Shown here one piece after another: positions 16,637-25,638 of a stretch of DNA of 64,000 nt. This DNA is from Actinomycetospora cinnamomea (GTDB lineage: Bacteria; Actinomycetota; Actinomycetes; Mycobacteriales; Pseudonocardiaceae): assembly GCF_003096675.1 (NCBI RefSeq), contig NZ_QEKW01000003.1, positions 186,001 to 250,000 of the forward strand, in the 5' to 3' direction. Made by a program: the position numbers and the translations under genes. The notes beneath the pieces were generated by a model. The model was not told the DNA's origin. It worked only from the letters and a program-made list of their open reading frames with translations, and ran no database searches. The stretch's first letter is position 1, and every line of letters begins with the position of its first letter.

Positions 16637-18303
16637 CCCGTCCCGCCCTGCCGCGCGCGGTGGATCCGACGCCGGCGCCGAACGGGGTGCTCGACACGGC
16701 GCGGGCCCTGGTGGTGGCGTCGACGCGCACGGCCATCGAGCTCACGCTGCAGGGACCGTCGATCGTGCGGGGGCTGGCCGACATCGCGCGCACGGGCGCC
16801 GGGACCGCGGCCGACCTCAGCCCCATGGTCGTGGACGCGCTGCGCGCCGTGCCCCGGCTCGTGCGGCTGCTCGAGCAGCTCTCCCCCGTCGCGTCGGGGC
16901 TGCAGCACACCCTCGACCAGCTCGCGCCCGACCTCACGCGGCTCTCCTACGCCGTCGACGCCCTCGACCGCCTCGGCGGCGCCGTCGACGACCTCAACGC
17001 CCTGGCCCGCGCCGTGCCCACGCTGGCCCGCATCGCCGAGGCCGCGCCCGCGCTCGACCGGCTCGCCGAGGCCGTGCCCGCGCTGGGCCACCTGGGCGAC
17101 GCGACCGACGACCTGCACGCCCTCGCCGGCGCCGTGCCGGCGCTCGAGGCCATCGCCGGCGCGGCGCCCGACATCCGCGCACTCACCGAGGCCGTCCCGG
17201 CGCTGCAGCAGATCGGCGACGCCCGCGGCGACATCGCCACGCTCGCCACCGCCGTCCCCGCCCTGCAGCGGATCGGTGACGCCCGCGGCGACATCGCCAC
17301 GCTCGCCACCGCCGTCCCCGCCCTGCAGGAGATCGGTGACGCCCGCGGCGACATCGCCACGCTCGCGACCGCCGTCCCCGCCCTCCAGCACCTCGGCGAG
17401 GCGGCGCCGGTGCTCGCCCACCTCGCGGACGCGGCGCCGGCGCTGCAGCAGCTCGGCGGGGCCGTCCCCCACCTCGAGCGCCTCGCCGGTGCCGCGCCGT
17501 CGCTGGAGCACCTCGCGGGCGCCGTCCCGGCCCTCGAGCGCCTCGGCGTCGCGACCGACGACCTGCACACCATCGCCGCCGCCGCCCCCGCCCTGGTGGA
17601 GATCGGCTACGCCGCGGGCGAGCTGGCCACGATCGCGGGCGCGGTCCCGGCGCTCCAGGACGTCGCGACGGCCGCCGGGCACCTGGGCACGCTGGCCGGC
17701 GCGACCGACGACCTGCAGGCGCTCGCCGGCGCGACGGGCACGATCGAGCGCCTCGCCGACGCCGTCCCCACCGTCGGGCGGATCGCGGACGCCACGGGCC
17801 CCGTCGAGCGGATCGCCGACGCGGTGCCGACCGTCGCCGCGCTCGCGGACGCCGTGCCCACCGTCGCCCGGCTCGCCGAGGCCGTCCCGACCCTCGAAGC
17901 GCTCTCGGCCGCCGTGGACGACCTGCACGCCCTCTCCTCCGCGGTCGACGACCTCCACCACCTCGCCGAGGCCGCCCCGGCCCTGCGGCAGATGGCGGGC
18001 GCGATCGACGAGGTCCGCAAGCTCACCGGCGCCATCGGGCACGTCGAGGCCCTCGCCCGCCACGCCGACACCACGTTCCCCGACGTGCCGCCGCGCCTGG
18101 CCAACCTCGACGCGGCGCTGTCGACCGCCGCCGGCGAGCTGCAGAAGGTCAGCCCCGACCTGCGCACTCTCGCCGGGCGCATCGACAACCTCGACGAGCA
18201 GATCAAGGTGCTCGCCGACGCCCTCGCGCCGCTGCAGGGCACCACCGAACGCCTCGGCCGCGTGGTCGACCGCCTGCCCGGGCGCCGGCGCGGCGAGCAG
18301 TAG
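16633..18303 (+). CDS. Decapeptide-repeat protein (about 37 AVPALxxLAx units)
   Basis: 556 residues; I know no characterised family. Residues 1-106 are a helical head (VVASTRTAIELTLQGPSIVR and so on). Residues 107-476 are a gapless run of about 37 ten-residue units such as AVPALQRIGD, ATDDLHALAG and AVPTVARLAE: Ala at position 1, hydrophobic at 5 and 8, small at 9. Residues 477-556 are a coiled-coil-like tail (LANLDAALSTAAGELQKV; LDEQIKVLADALAPLQ) ending RRRGEQ. No signal peptide or membrane span is seen. The ATG lies in the stop of the YibE/F gene, which suggests a cytoplasmic or membrane-facing partner. Coding DNA includes near-exact 60-bp tandem copies. Confidence 0.85.
   Translation: MTRPALPRAVDPTPAPNGVLDTARALVVASTRTAIELTLQGPSIVRGLADIARTGAGTAADLSPMVVDALRAVPRLVRLLEQLSPVASGLQHTLDQLAPDLTRLSYAVDALDRLGGAVDDLNALARAVPTLARIAEAAPALDRLAEAVPALGHLGDATDDLHALAGAVPALEAIAGAAPDIRALTEAVPALQQIGDARGDIATLATAVPALQRIGDARGDIATLATAVPALQEIGDARGDIATLATAVPALQHLGEAAPVLAHLADAAPALQQLGGAVPHLERLAGAAPSLEHLAGAVPALERLGVATDDLHTIAAAAPALVEIGYAAGELATIAGAVPALQDVATAAGHLGTLAGATDDLQALAGATGTIERLADAVPTVGRIADATGPVERIADAVPTVAALADAVPTVARLAEAVPTLEALSAAVDDLHALSSAVDDLHHLAEAAPALRQMAGAIDEVRKLTGAIGHVEALARHADTTFPDVPPRLANLDAALSTAAGELQKVSPDLRTLAGRIDNLDEQIKVLADALAPLQGTTERLGRVVDRLPGRRRGEQ
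17221..17400 (+). repeat. Three tandem 60-bp repeats within the decapeptide-repeat gene
   Basis: Three consecutive 60-bp units starting GCCCGCGGCGACATCGCCAC are nearly identical; the third differs mainly in its last 20 bases. Each encodes two decapeptides (GDIATLATAVPALQ core). The near identity at DNA level shows recent duplication in this spot, while other units have diverged. Confidence 0.95.
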
Positions 18304-18400
18304 CGCGCTCCTCGCGGAGATCAGGAGCACGTTCGACAGGTCAGCCCGCGGCCCGTGCGGGATGCGCTACGTACCGGTGATCATGGGCACTCGGACGACG

Positions 18401-18434
18401 ACGGCCCCCTCACCGGCGAGGGCGAGGGGGCCGT
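18401..18434. terminator. Bidirectional hairpin terminator
   Basis: ACGGCCCCCTC, a 12-base loop, then GAGGGGGCCGT: an exact 11-bp stem between the convergent ends at 18303 (plus) and 18447 (minus). There is no T run, as is common in high-G+C actinobacteria. Confidence 0.85.
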
Positions 18435-18446
18435 CGGGTGTCCGGA

Positions 18447-19445
18447 TCAGTTGCCGGAGCAGGGCTCCGGCTCGGGCCGCGGCTCGTGGCCCCCGTCGTG
18501 ACCGCCGTCGTGACCGCCGTTCTCGTGGCCGCCCTTGTCGTGGCCGCCCTTGTCGTGGCCGCCCTTGTCGTGGTGGCCCTGGTTCTCGTGGCCACCGTTC
18601 TCGTGACCCTCGTCCTCGCCGTCACCGGGGTGCGGCATCGGAATGGAGGGCACGGTCGGCTCCTCGCACGGCTCCTCACCCGGCACCTCGGGCGCGACGA
18701 GCTCGAAGTCGTAGGTCGTGCTGGGCGTCGAGACGAGGTCCACGGCCGCGTCGAGGCCGGGGTTGCCCGTGCCCTGGTTGAGGACGAGCGCCGTGACGAC
18801 GATGTCGGGCTGCCCGGCGACGTAGGCCGAGAACGGCTTCGCGCCGCCGTTCGAGCACGCCGTCTGATCGGCCTCGATCACGTCCGGGATCGCTCGCGTC
18901 GAGCACCAGTTGCCCGCGCCCGCCTCATAGCGGTGCCACTCCTCGGGCGTGGTGCTGTCGTCGGGGTTGTAGACGGGCTCGTAGGTGAGGGTCGAGAACC
19001 CGGCGTCCGAGGTCGGGTCGAAGTCGATGGCGAGCTGCATGCTCGGGAACTGCACCGGGTTGTCCGCAGCGGACCGGTAGGCCGAGTACGCGGCCGTCGG
19101 GATCCAGGCGGCGAGCGGCGACGGCGGCTCCTCCCTCACCGCGAGCGCTGCCTTGTCCGAGCCGCCGGGGGTCTGCAGCCGCAGCGCGGCCACGCCTCCG
19201 CCCTCCGGAGCGCCGAAGGCGTCGGAGACCTCGGCCGTGGCGTCCCCGCGGATGTCCCCGGGCGCGAACGGCGCGAGATCCGGCTCCACGTACGTCGTGC
19301 CCACCACCGGGACGGGCGCCGGCACCAGCGGTGCCGCACTGCCCGTCCCGATCGCCGCGGCGGCTCCGCCGCCGACGATCAGGGCCCCGGTGGCCGCGAG
19401 CGCGACCATCCCCCGACGTCCGAGCTTCGCCCTGTGAAGACCCAT
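18447..19445 (-). CDS. Secreted protein with a His/Gly/Asp-rich C-terminal tail
   Basis: 332 residues. A Sec-type signal peptide is clear: MGLHRAKLGRRGMVALAATG, a hydrophobic core, and small residues to about residue 40. The folded part (about 45-275) has paired-cysteine candidates (GNWCSTR, DQTACSNG, EEPCEEP) and a strand-rich look; no family is recognised. From about 283 to the end the protein is built of GGHDKGG, GGHENGG and GGHDGG units, a likely metal-binding or sticky tail, ending with PRPEPEPCSGN. ATG 19445 has GGAAGGACA upstream; the open frame continues further 5' but without family support. No anchor sequence is seen, so it is probably released. Confidence 0.75.
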   Translation of the reverse strand: MGLHRAKLGRRGMVALAATGALIVGGGAAAAIGTGSAAPLVPAPVPVVGTTYVEPDLAPFAPGDIRGDATAEVSDAFGAPEGGGVAALRLQTPGGSDKAALAVREEPPSPLAAWIPTAAYSAYRSAADNPVQFPSMQLAIDFDPTSDAGFSTLTYEPVYNPDDSTTPEEWHRYEAGAGNWCSTRAIPDVIEADQTACSNGGAKPFSAYVAGQPDIVVTALVLNQGTGNPGLDAAVDLVSTPSTTYDFELVAPEVPGEEPCEEPTVPSIPMPHPGDGEDEGHENGGHENQGHHDKGGHDKGGHDKGGHENGGHDGGHDGGHEPRPEPEPCSGN

Positions 19446-19618
19446 GCGTGTGGTGTCCTTCCGCCCCTGGGGTGATGTGGCGGCGTGAGCCACCACGCGT
19501 CGACAACGACGCGGACACGAAGGGGTGACGAAACCATCCGGCCGAGTGGCCGTCCAAGATCGCCTCATCGGCGCAGCCACGGAACGCCGACCGGGCGTAC
19601 CGAGTCCGGACGACGGGC

Positions 19619-20344
19619 TCAGCCCGCGACGGGCGGCAGTGCCGTGCCGGTGTCCTTGAGGCCGACGCCCGAGAGCCCGAGGCGGAAGGACTCGGTCATC
19701 AGCGCGGCCAGGACCTCGGCGGCACCGTCGTAGGTGAGCCCGTCGGGCGGGCGGATGTTGGACACGCAGTTGCGCTCGGAGTCGAGGCGGCCCGGGCGCG
19801 GGTCGAACGTCAGGTAGGCGCCGAGGGAGTCGGGCGAGGACATGCCGGGGCGTTCACCGATGAGCACGAGCACCATCCGCGCACCCAGGGCCGCGGCGAT
19901 GTCGTCGCCGAGCGCGACGCGCGCCTGCTGCGCCACGACCACGGGCGCGACCGACCAGCCCTCGAGGCGGGGCAGCAGCGCGTCCACGACGGCGACGGCG
20001 TGGTCGTGCACCGCCCGCGCCGAGAGCCCGTCGGCGATCACCACCGCGAGGTCGTGGTCACCCCGCTCGAGGCCGTGGTCGTCGGCCAGCCGCCGCCCCA
20101 GGTCGGGGCGCTGGAGGTACTCGGTGCGGTCCGCGACCCGGGAGTGCACCACCGGCCCCGCCCGCTCCCCCAGCGCCGCGACGACGGCGTCCGCGTCGAG
20201 CGGCGCGTGCACCGCGTCGCGGGCCTGGGCGTGCGCGGCGGCCAGCCGCAGGTTCTCCGGGGTGGACAACCCGTCGCCGGCGCGGCCCAGCCCCACCCGC
20301 GCGCGGGTGGCGGCCCGCAGCGTCTCCCAGGGATCGGTGCTCAT
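19619..20344 (-). CDS. eutC: Ethanolamine ammonia-lyase, small subunit
   Basis: 241-residue light chain of the adenosylcobalamin enzyme that turns ethanolamine into acetaldehyde and ammonia. Family segments are visible: ATRARVGLGRAGDGLST, AVHAPLDADAVVAAL, VIADGLSARAVHDHA, VLIGERPGMSSPDSLGAYL and the cofactor-side SERNCVSNIRPPDGLTYD. ATG 20344 follows GAGGGAGGACGG. The gene lies 12 bp after eutB. No microcompartment genes, eutA reactivase or aldehyde dehydrogenase are present nearby. Confidence 0.95.
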   Translation of the reverse strand: MSTDPWETLRAATRARVGLGRAGDGLSTPENLRLAAAHAQARDAVHAPLDADAVVAALGERAGPVVHSRVADRTEYLQRPDLGRRLADDHGLERGDHDLAVVIADGLSARAVHDHAVAVVDALLPRLEGWSVAPVVVAQQARVALGDDIAAALGARMVLVLIGERPGMSSPDSLGAYLTFDPRPGRLDSERNCVSNIRPPDGLTYDGAAEVLAALMTESFRLGLSGVGLKDTGTALPPVAG

Positions 20345-20356
20345 GCCCGTCCTCCC

Positions 20357-21775
20357 TCAGGCCATCAGGGCGCGGATCGGCTCGGGCACCAGCCGGGGGA
20401 CCCGGCCGGCGGCGTCGAGCAGCCCCACCGAGCCCAGCCACGCCTCGAACTCCGGCGCCGGCCGCAGGCCGAGGGTCTGGCGCGCCTGCAGCACGTCCTG
20501 GAACGACAGCGACTGGTAGTTGAGCATGATGTCGTCGCCGCCCGGGACGGTGATCACGAACGCGCAGCCCGCCGCGCCGAGGGTGAGCAGGAGCGTGTCG
20601 GTGTCGTCGGCGTCGGCCTCGGCGTGGTTGGTGTAGCAGACGTCGACCCCCATGGGGACGCCCAGCAGCTTGCCGCAGAGGTGGTCCTCGAGCCCCGCCC
20701 GCAGGATCTGCTTGCCGTCGTAGAGGTACTCGGGCCCGATGAAGCCGACGACGGTGTTGACCAGCAGGGGGTCGAACGCACGGCACACCGCGTACGCCCG
20801 GGCCTCGAGGGTCTGCTGGTCGACCCCTCCCCCGTTCGACCCGTGGTGGGCGTCGGCCGAGAGTGCCGAGCCCTGCCCGGTCTCGAAGTAGGTGACGTTG
20901 CGGCCGACGGTGCCGCGGTCCAGGGCGAGAGCGGCCTCGCGGGCCTCGCGCAGCTGGTCGAGGGTCACCCCGAAACCGCGGTTGGCCGCCTGCGTCCCGG
21001 CCACCGACTGGAACACGAGGTCGACCGGCGCCCCCTGCTCGAGCAGCTCGAGGGTCGTCGTGACGTGGGTGAGCACGCAGGACTGGATCGGCGCGTCGAG
21101 ACGCTGCCGGGCGTCGTCGACGAGGTCGAGCAGCGCCCGCACGGTGGAGGGCCGGTCGGTGGCGGGGTTGATCCCCACCACCGCGTCGCCCGCGCCGTGC
21201 AGCAGCCCGTCTACCAGTGAGGCCGTGATCCCGACGGCGTCGTCGGTCGGGTGGTTGGGTTGCAGGCGCGTCGCCAGCCGCCCCTCGAGGCCGATCGTCG
21301 TGCGCAGGCCGGTGACGACGCGCGTCTTGCGGGCGACGGCCACGAGGTCGCCGACGCGCATGAGCTTGCTGGCCGCCGCCACCATCTCGGGGGTCAGGCC
21401 CGGCGCGAGCGCGGCGAGCGTGGCGGTGTCGGCCTCCCACGACAGCAGCCAGTCGCGGAACCCGCCGACGGTGAGCGAGCGCACCGGGGCGAAGGCGGCG
21501 GCGTCGTGCGAGTCCATGATCAGCCGGGTGACGTCGTCGTCCTCGTAGGGCACGACGGCCTCGTCCAGGAAGTGGGTCAGCGGCACGTCGGCCAGCACGG
21601 TCTGTGCGGCCACCCGCTCGGCCGCGGACTCCGCCGCCACGCCGGCCAGCACGTCCCCGGAGCGCAGGGGCGTGGCCTTGGCGAGCAGGTCGCGCAGGTC
21701 GTCGAAGGTGTAGGAGTGGCCGCCGAGGGTGGTCCGGAACTTCCCCCGTCGCTGCGCTCGCCCCGTCCAGCTCAC
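20357..21775 (-). CDS. eutB: Ethanolamine ammonia-lyase, large subunit
   Basis: 472-residue catalytic TIM-barrel chain. Recognisable parts: YTFDDLRDLLAKATPLRSGD, LMRVGDLVAVARKTRVVT, TIGLEGRLATRLQPNHPTDD, VVGINPATDRPSTVRALLD, YFETGQGSALSADAHHG and PMGVDVCYTNHAEAD. The start is a GTG at 21775, overlapping the permease stop as GTGA with GGAGG upstream, which shows translational coupling. The enzyme needs vitamin B12. It is intact although the permease gene before it carries a stop codon. Confidence 0.96.
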   Translation of the reverse strand: MSWTGRAQRRGKFRTTLGGHSYTFDDLRDLLAKATPLRSGDVLAGVAAESAAERVAAQTVLADVPLTHFLDEAVVPYEDDDVTRLIMDSHDAAAFAPVRSLTVGGFRDWLLSWEADTATLAALAPGLTPEMVAAASKLMRVGDLVAVARKTRVVTGLRTTIGLEGRLATRLQPNHPTDDAVGITASLVDGLLHGAGDAVVGINPATDRPSTVRALLDLVDDARQRLDAPIQSCVLTHVTTTLELLEQGAPVDLVFQSVAGTQAANRGFGVTLDQLREAREAALALDRGTVGRNVTYFETGQGSALSADAHHGSNGGGVDQQTLEARAYAVCRAFDPLLVNTVVGFIGPEYLYDGKQILRAGLEDHLCGKLLGVPMGVDVCYTNHAEADADDTDTLLLTLGAAGCAFVITVPGGDDIMLNYQSLSFQDVLQARQTLGLRPAPEFEAWLGSVGLLDAAGRVPRLVPEPIRALMA

Positions 21776-23205
21776 TCGAGTTCCTCCTCCGCCTTCGCCA
21801 GGGCCGCGAACTCCTCGTCGGGCGCGGCCGCGACGAGGTGGTGGCGAGAGTAGAACCCGAACCAGGCCATGAGCAGGGCGAGCGCTACGAGCGCGCAGAG
21901 CGCGGCGACGACGTCGACCAGGAACGTCGCGACGACCGCGGCGAGCGCGAGCAGGAGCGCGATCCCGGTGGTGATCCGCCCGCCCGGCGTGCGGTAGGGC
22001 CGCGGGAGCTCCGGGTTCCGGGCGCGCAGCACCTGGTGCGCCACCATCATCAGCACGTAGGACAGCGTCGCCCCGAACACGGCGAGGTTGATGAGGATGT
22101 CGCCGTTGCCGAAGGCGGCCAGGACGAAGCCGAGCGCGGCCGGGATGACGAGTGCGAGCGTCGGGGCCTTTCGGCCGTTGGTGCGCGACAGCACGCGGGG
22201 CAGGTAGCCCGCGCGCGAGAGGGCGAAGGTCTGCCGCGAGTAGGCGTAGATGATCGAGAAGAAGCTCGCGATCAGGCCGAGCAGGCCGATGTAGTTCACC
22301 GTCGTCGACAGCCACCCCGCGCCGAGGCCGGCCTCCAGCACACTGACCAGGGGGTTGTCGCTCTCCGAGAGCGCCTGGGCGCCCTGCGCACCCGGGGCGA
22401 GCAGCAGGACGGCCGCCGCGGAGACGACCAGCACCGCCATCGCGACGATGATCCCCCGCTAAACCGCCCGCACCGGGTCCCGGGCCTCCTCGGCGGCGAG
22501 CGGCACGCCCTCGACCGCGAGGAAGAACCAGATCGCGAACGGGAAGCTCGCCCACACACCGACCAGGCCGAACGGCAGCAGGGGGGACGCGCCCGCCGCG
22601 TCGGTCACCGGGATGTCGGTGAGGTTGGCGGCGTCGAAGGACATGATGCCGCCGACGGCGAAGAGGATCAGGCCGACCAGGGCGATGGCGGCGATCACGA
22701 ACGTGGCCTTGAGCGCCTCGCCGACGCCGAGCAGGTGGATGCCGACGAAGACGACGTAGCAGACGAGGTAGACCCACCAGCCGTCGGTGATCCCGAACAG
22801 GCCGAGCGACTCGACGTAGCCGCCGATGAACGTGGCGATCGCGGCCGGGGCGACGGCGTACTCGAGCAGGATCGCCGCGCCCGTCGCGAACCCGCCCCAC
22901 GGGCCCATCGCGACCCGGGCGAACGTGTACCCGCCGCCCGCGGCCGGCAGCGCCGAGGACATCTCGGCGAGGCCGAGCACCATGCACGTGTACATCACGG
23001 CCATGAGCACGGCGGCGATCGCGAGACCGCCCCACCCGCCCTGGGCCAGCCCGAAGTGCCAGCCGGCGTAGTCGCCGGAGATGACGTAGGCGACGCCGAG
23101 GCCGGCGAGGAGCACCCAGCTCGCCGATCCGGCGCGCAGCTGGCGTTGCGCCAGGTAGTCGCTGCGTGTCCCCGATCCGGACGTCGCGTCCACCTGCTCC
23201 GCCAT
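21772..23205 (-). pseudogene. Ethanolamine/amino-acid permease (APC family) with an in-frame TAG
   Basis: The frame encodes an APC-superfamily transporter from MAEQVDATSG (ATG 23205, behind GGAAGGGGACG) to EEELE (stop 21772), about 477 residues with 12 expected helices. It is typical of the permease located before eutBC. A single TAG at 22459-22461 interrupts it: ...EARDPVRAV-stop-RGIIVAMAVLV..., with the frame unchanged on both sides. Both halves are otherwise well conserved. The second half could only restart at the ATG at 22440. A one-base change (for example CAG to TAG) would be enough. Unless read through, transport is lost. Confidence 0.85.
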
Positions 23206-23295
23206 CAACGTCCCCTTCCGCTCAGCCCGGGGCACAACGTGAGGCAGGTGTGAAGGCTGTGGGTGACGATCGGGTTGCGATCGCCGACCGCCCAG

Positions 23296-23335
23296 GTGAG
23301 CGAAGTTCCCGGCTGTAGCCGGGACCTTCGCTCAC
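23296..23335. terminator. 40-bp palindrome, family member 1
   Basis: Starts GTGAGCGAAGTTCCCGGC and ends with the near-exact complement, CCTTCGCTCAC; two mismatched pairs. It lies 5 bp beyond the stop of the MHS transporter gene (minus strand) and before the eut permease. It very likely acts as its terminator. Confidence 0.85.
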
Positions 23336-23340
23336 ACGGG

Positions 23341-24666
23341 TCAGGCGACCGGACTGTGGGACGTGCCGGAGGCGGGGGTCGTGGCGGGGTCGTCGAGGCC
23401 GCGGCGGCTGGTCTCGCCCGCGGCCAGCACGCAGCCGACGGTGAGCAGGCAGCACACGGCGATGACCACCGACACCAGCACCGGGCTGCCGGTGCCCTGC
23501 AACACGCTGGCGAAGATCACCGGGCCGAGACCCGCGCCGATGCCGGCGACCTGGTAGCCCAGCGACGCGCCGGTGTAGCGGGCGCGGGTGGAGAACAGCT
23601 CGGTGTAGAGCGCGGCCAGCGGGCCGTACATCGCCGCGTGCACCACGCCCTGCCCGACGACGACGCCGAGCACGAGCAGCGCGGCGGACCCGGAGTCGAC
23701 CAGTGGGAACAGCAGGAACGCCCACACGGTCATCGCCAGCGCCCCGACGAGCACGACGGGCCGGCGGCCGACGCGGTCCGACAGCGCCGCGAAGCCGAGG
23801 ATCCCGAACACCGCGGTGATCGAGGACACCGTCAGCGCGTTGAGCACGGTCTGCCGCGCGAAGCCCGCCTGCACGGCGTACGCGATGACGAACGTCGTGA
23901 GCACGCCCTGCGCGACGAAGGCGCCGAAGCCGATGCCGATCGAGAGCACGAGGTTGCGCGGGCGGCGCAGCACCTCGACCAGCGGGGGCCTCGACGGCGC
24001 ACCAGTCTGCGCGCGGGTGAACACCGGCGTCTCGTCGACGCGGGCCCGGACGAACAGGCCGACCGCGAGCAGCACCGCGCTGAGCAGGAACGGCACGCGC
24101 CAGCCCCAGGCCAGGAAGCCCTGCTCCCCCGCGACCGCCGCGGCCCCGGCCAGCGCGGCGGTGGAGAGCACCATGCCGCTCGGGGCGCCCGCGTTGGTGA
24201 AGCTCGCCCACAGGCCGCGGCGCGAGGTCGCGTGCTCGGCGGACATGAGCACCGCGCCGCCCCACTCGCCGCCGACCGCGACGCCCTGCAGCACGCGCAG
24301 CAGCACCAGCAGGATCGGCGCCCACACCCCGATCTGGGCGTAGGTGGGCAGCACGCCGATGAGCACGCTGACCACGCCCATCAGGCTCATCGTCACCACG
24401 AGCATCTTCTTGCGCCCGACGCGGTCGCCGAAGTGCCCGAACAGCACGCCACCGAGCGGGCGCGCGAGGTAGCCCGTGGCGAGCGTCCCGAAGCTCGCGA
24501 CCGTGCCGACGAGCGGGTCGAGCGTCGAGAAGAAGACCTTCGCGAACACCACCGCCGACGCGGTCGCGTAGAGCAGGAAGTCGTAGTACTCGATGACGCT
24601 GCCCAGGTAGCTGGACAGCACGGCCCGGCGGAGCTGGGTCCGCGAGCGGGTGTCGGCGTCGGCCAC
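23341..24666 (-). CDS. MFS transporter, metabolite:H+ symporter (MHS) type
   Basis: 441 residues, 12 predicted transmembrane helices. The start SSYLGSVIEYYDFLLYATAS and the loop GHFGDRVGRKKMLVVT are diagnostic of the MHS branch (relatives of ShiA, ProP and KgtP), which imports organic acids or osmolytes with protons. The second half repeats the loop as LSDRVGRRPVVLVG. The substrate is not determined. GTG at 24666 follows GGAGGTGCGGC. It is divergent from the PaaX-type regulator and shares the intervening 111 bp, so that regulator may control it. Confidence 0.88.
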   Translation of the reverse strand: MADADTRSRTQLRRAVLSSYLGSVIEYYDFLLYATASAVVFAKVFFSTLDPLVGTVASFGTLATGYLARPLGGVLFGHFGDRVGRKKMLVVTMSLMGVVSVLIGVLPTYAQIGVWAPILLVLLRVLQGVAVGGEWGGAVLMSAEHATSRRGLWASFTNAGAPSGMVLSTAALAGAAAVAGEQGFLAWGWRVPFLLSAVLLAVGLFVRARVDETPVFTRAQTGAPSRPPLVEVLRRPRNLVLSIGIGFGAFVAQGVLTTFVIAYAVQAGFARQTVLNALTVSSITAVFGILGFAALSDRVGRRPVVLVGALAMTVWAFLLFPLVDSGSAALLVLGVVVGQGVVHAAMYGPLAALYTELFSTRARYTGASLGYQVAGIGAGLGPVIFASVLQGTGSPVLVSVVIAVCCLLTVGCVLAAGETSRRGLDDPATTPASGTSHSPVA

Positions 24667-24738
24667 GCCGCACCTCCGTTGATGTGGTCGGGGTCACCTG
24701 CGTCGGCGCCAATGTAGGCAACCGACCGACGGCCGTCA

Positions 24739-24757
24739 ACGATGTGCCCAACATCGT
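24739..24757. promoter_or_regulatory. Inverted repeat between MHS transporter and PaaX gene
   Basis: ACGATGT-GCCCA-ACATCGT, an exact 7-bp inverted repeat ending 20 bp before the PaaX start and about 70 bp before the transporter start. A good candidate operator for autoregulation and transporter control. Confidence 0.5.
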
Positions 24758-24777
24758 CCCGACGCTAGGCTCCGCCC

Positions 24778-25632
24778 GTGTCCGAGGCCCCGGACGACGC
24801 GGTCGAGGAACCGGTCGACGCCCCCCGCCCCCAGGCGATCCTGCTGACCTTCCTCGGCGGCTACCTGCTCGGACGCGGCGTGCACGTGGCCACCAGCAGC
24901 CTCGTCGACGTCCTCGGGCGGGCCGGGGTCTCCGAGCACGCGACCCGCTCGACGGTCAGTCGCATGGCCCGCCGGGAGCAGCTGCACCGCGTGCGGCGGG
25001 GCCGGCAGGTCTACGTCGGCCCGACTCCGTCCACCCGCGAGGTCCTGCGCGACGGCGACACCCGCATCTGGCGCACCGACGTCGTCAACACGCGCTGGGA
25101 CGGCACGTGGACCCTGCTGTCGTTCTCGCTGCCCGACGCCTGGCAGCGCGAACGGCACCTCCTGCGCGCCCGGCTGGTCTGGGCCGGGTTCGGGCCGCTG
25201 CAGGGCGGGCTGTGGATCGCGCCCGGCGAGGTCGACGTCCCCGCGCTCGGTGAGGGGCTCGGACTGGAGGGGCGCCTGCGGGCCTTCGACGCCCGCGCCG
25301 TCGCGCCCACCGACGTCGACACCCTGGTCCGCGACGCCTGGGACCTGCCGGCCCTCGCCGGGCGCTACGCGGCCTTCCACGCCCGCTGGGGCGACCCGGC
25401 GGCGCGTCAGTCCGCGCCCGACGCGCTGACCGCCCAGCTCCTGCTGCAGACCGACTGGCTGCAGGCCGTCCGCCGCGACCCGCGCCTGCCCCGCCGGCAC
25501 CTGCCGCCCGACTGGCCCGCCGAGCCCGCCCACGCCCTGTTCCGCGAGCTCTACGCCGCCTACGAGCCCGGCGCCCGCGCCGGCGCGGCCGACCTGGACG
25601 TCATCCCCGACGAGGACGCGGCCCGCGGCTGA
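24778..25632 (+). CDS. PaaX-family transcriptional regulator
   Basis: 284 residues. An N-terminal winged helix (AILLTFLGGYLLGRGVHVAT, VLGRAGVSEHATRSTVSRMA) is followed by the PaaX central domain (WDGTWTLLSFSLPDAWQRER, LRARLVWAGFGPLQGGLWIAP) and the C-terminal all-helical domain. PaaX proteins repress phenylacetate or other aromatic-acid catabolism and respond to CoA thioesters; here the partner genes could be the divergent MHS transporter. The start is GTG 24778. A 40-bp palindrome follows the stop. Confidence 0.9.
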   Translation: MSEAPDDAVEEPVDAPRPQAILLTFLGGYLLGRGVHVATSSLVDVLGRAGVSEHATRSTVSRMARREQLHRVRRGRQVYVGPTPSTREVLRDGDTRIWRTDVVNTRWDGTWTLLSFSLPDAWQRERHLLRARLVWAGFGPLQGGLWIAPGEVDVPALGEGLGLEGRLRAFDARAVAPTDVDTLVRDAWDLPALAGRYAAFHARWGDPAARQSAPDALTAQLLLQTDWLQAVRRDPRLPRRHLPPDWPAEPAHALFRELYAAYEPGARAGAADLDVIPDEDAARG

Positions 25633-25638
25633 TCCCCT

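Noticed and set aside
16951-18060. The decapeptide-repeat gene as a PPE/PE-like or tape-measure protein
   Set aside because: There is no PE/PPE head, no phage neighbours and no secretion signal; only general Ala-rich similarity supports such a link.
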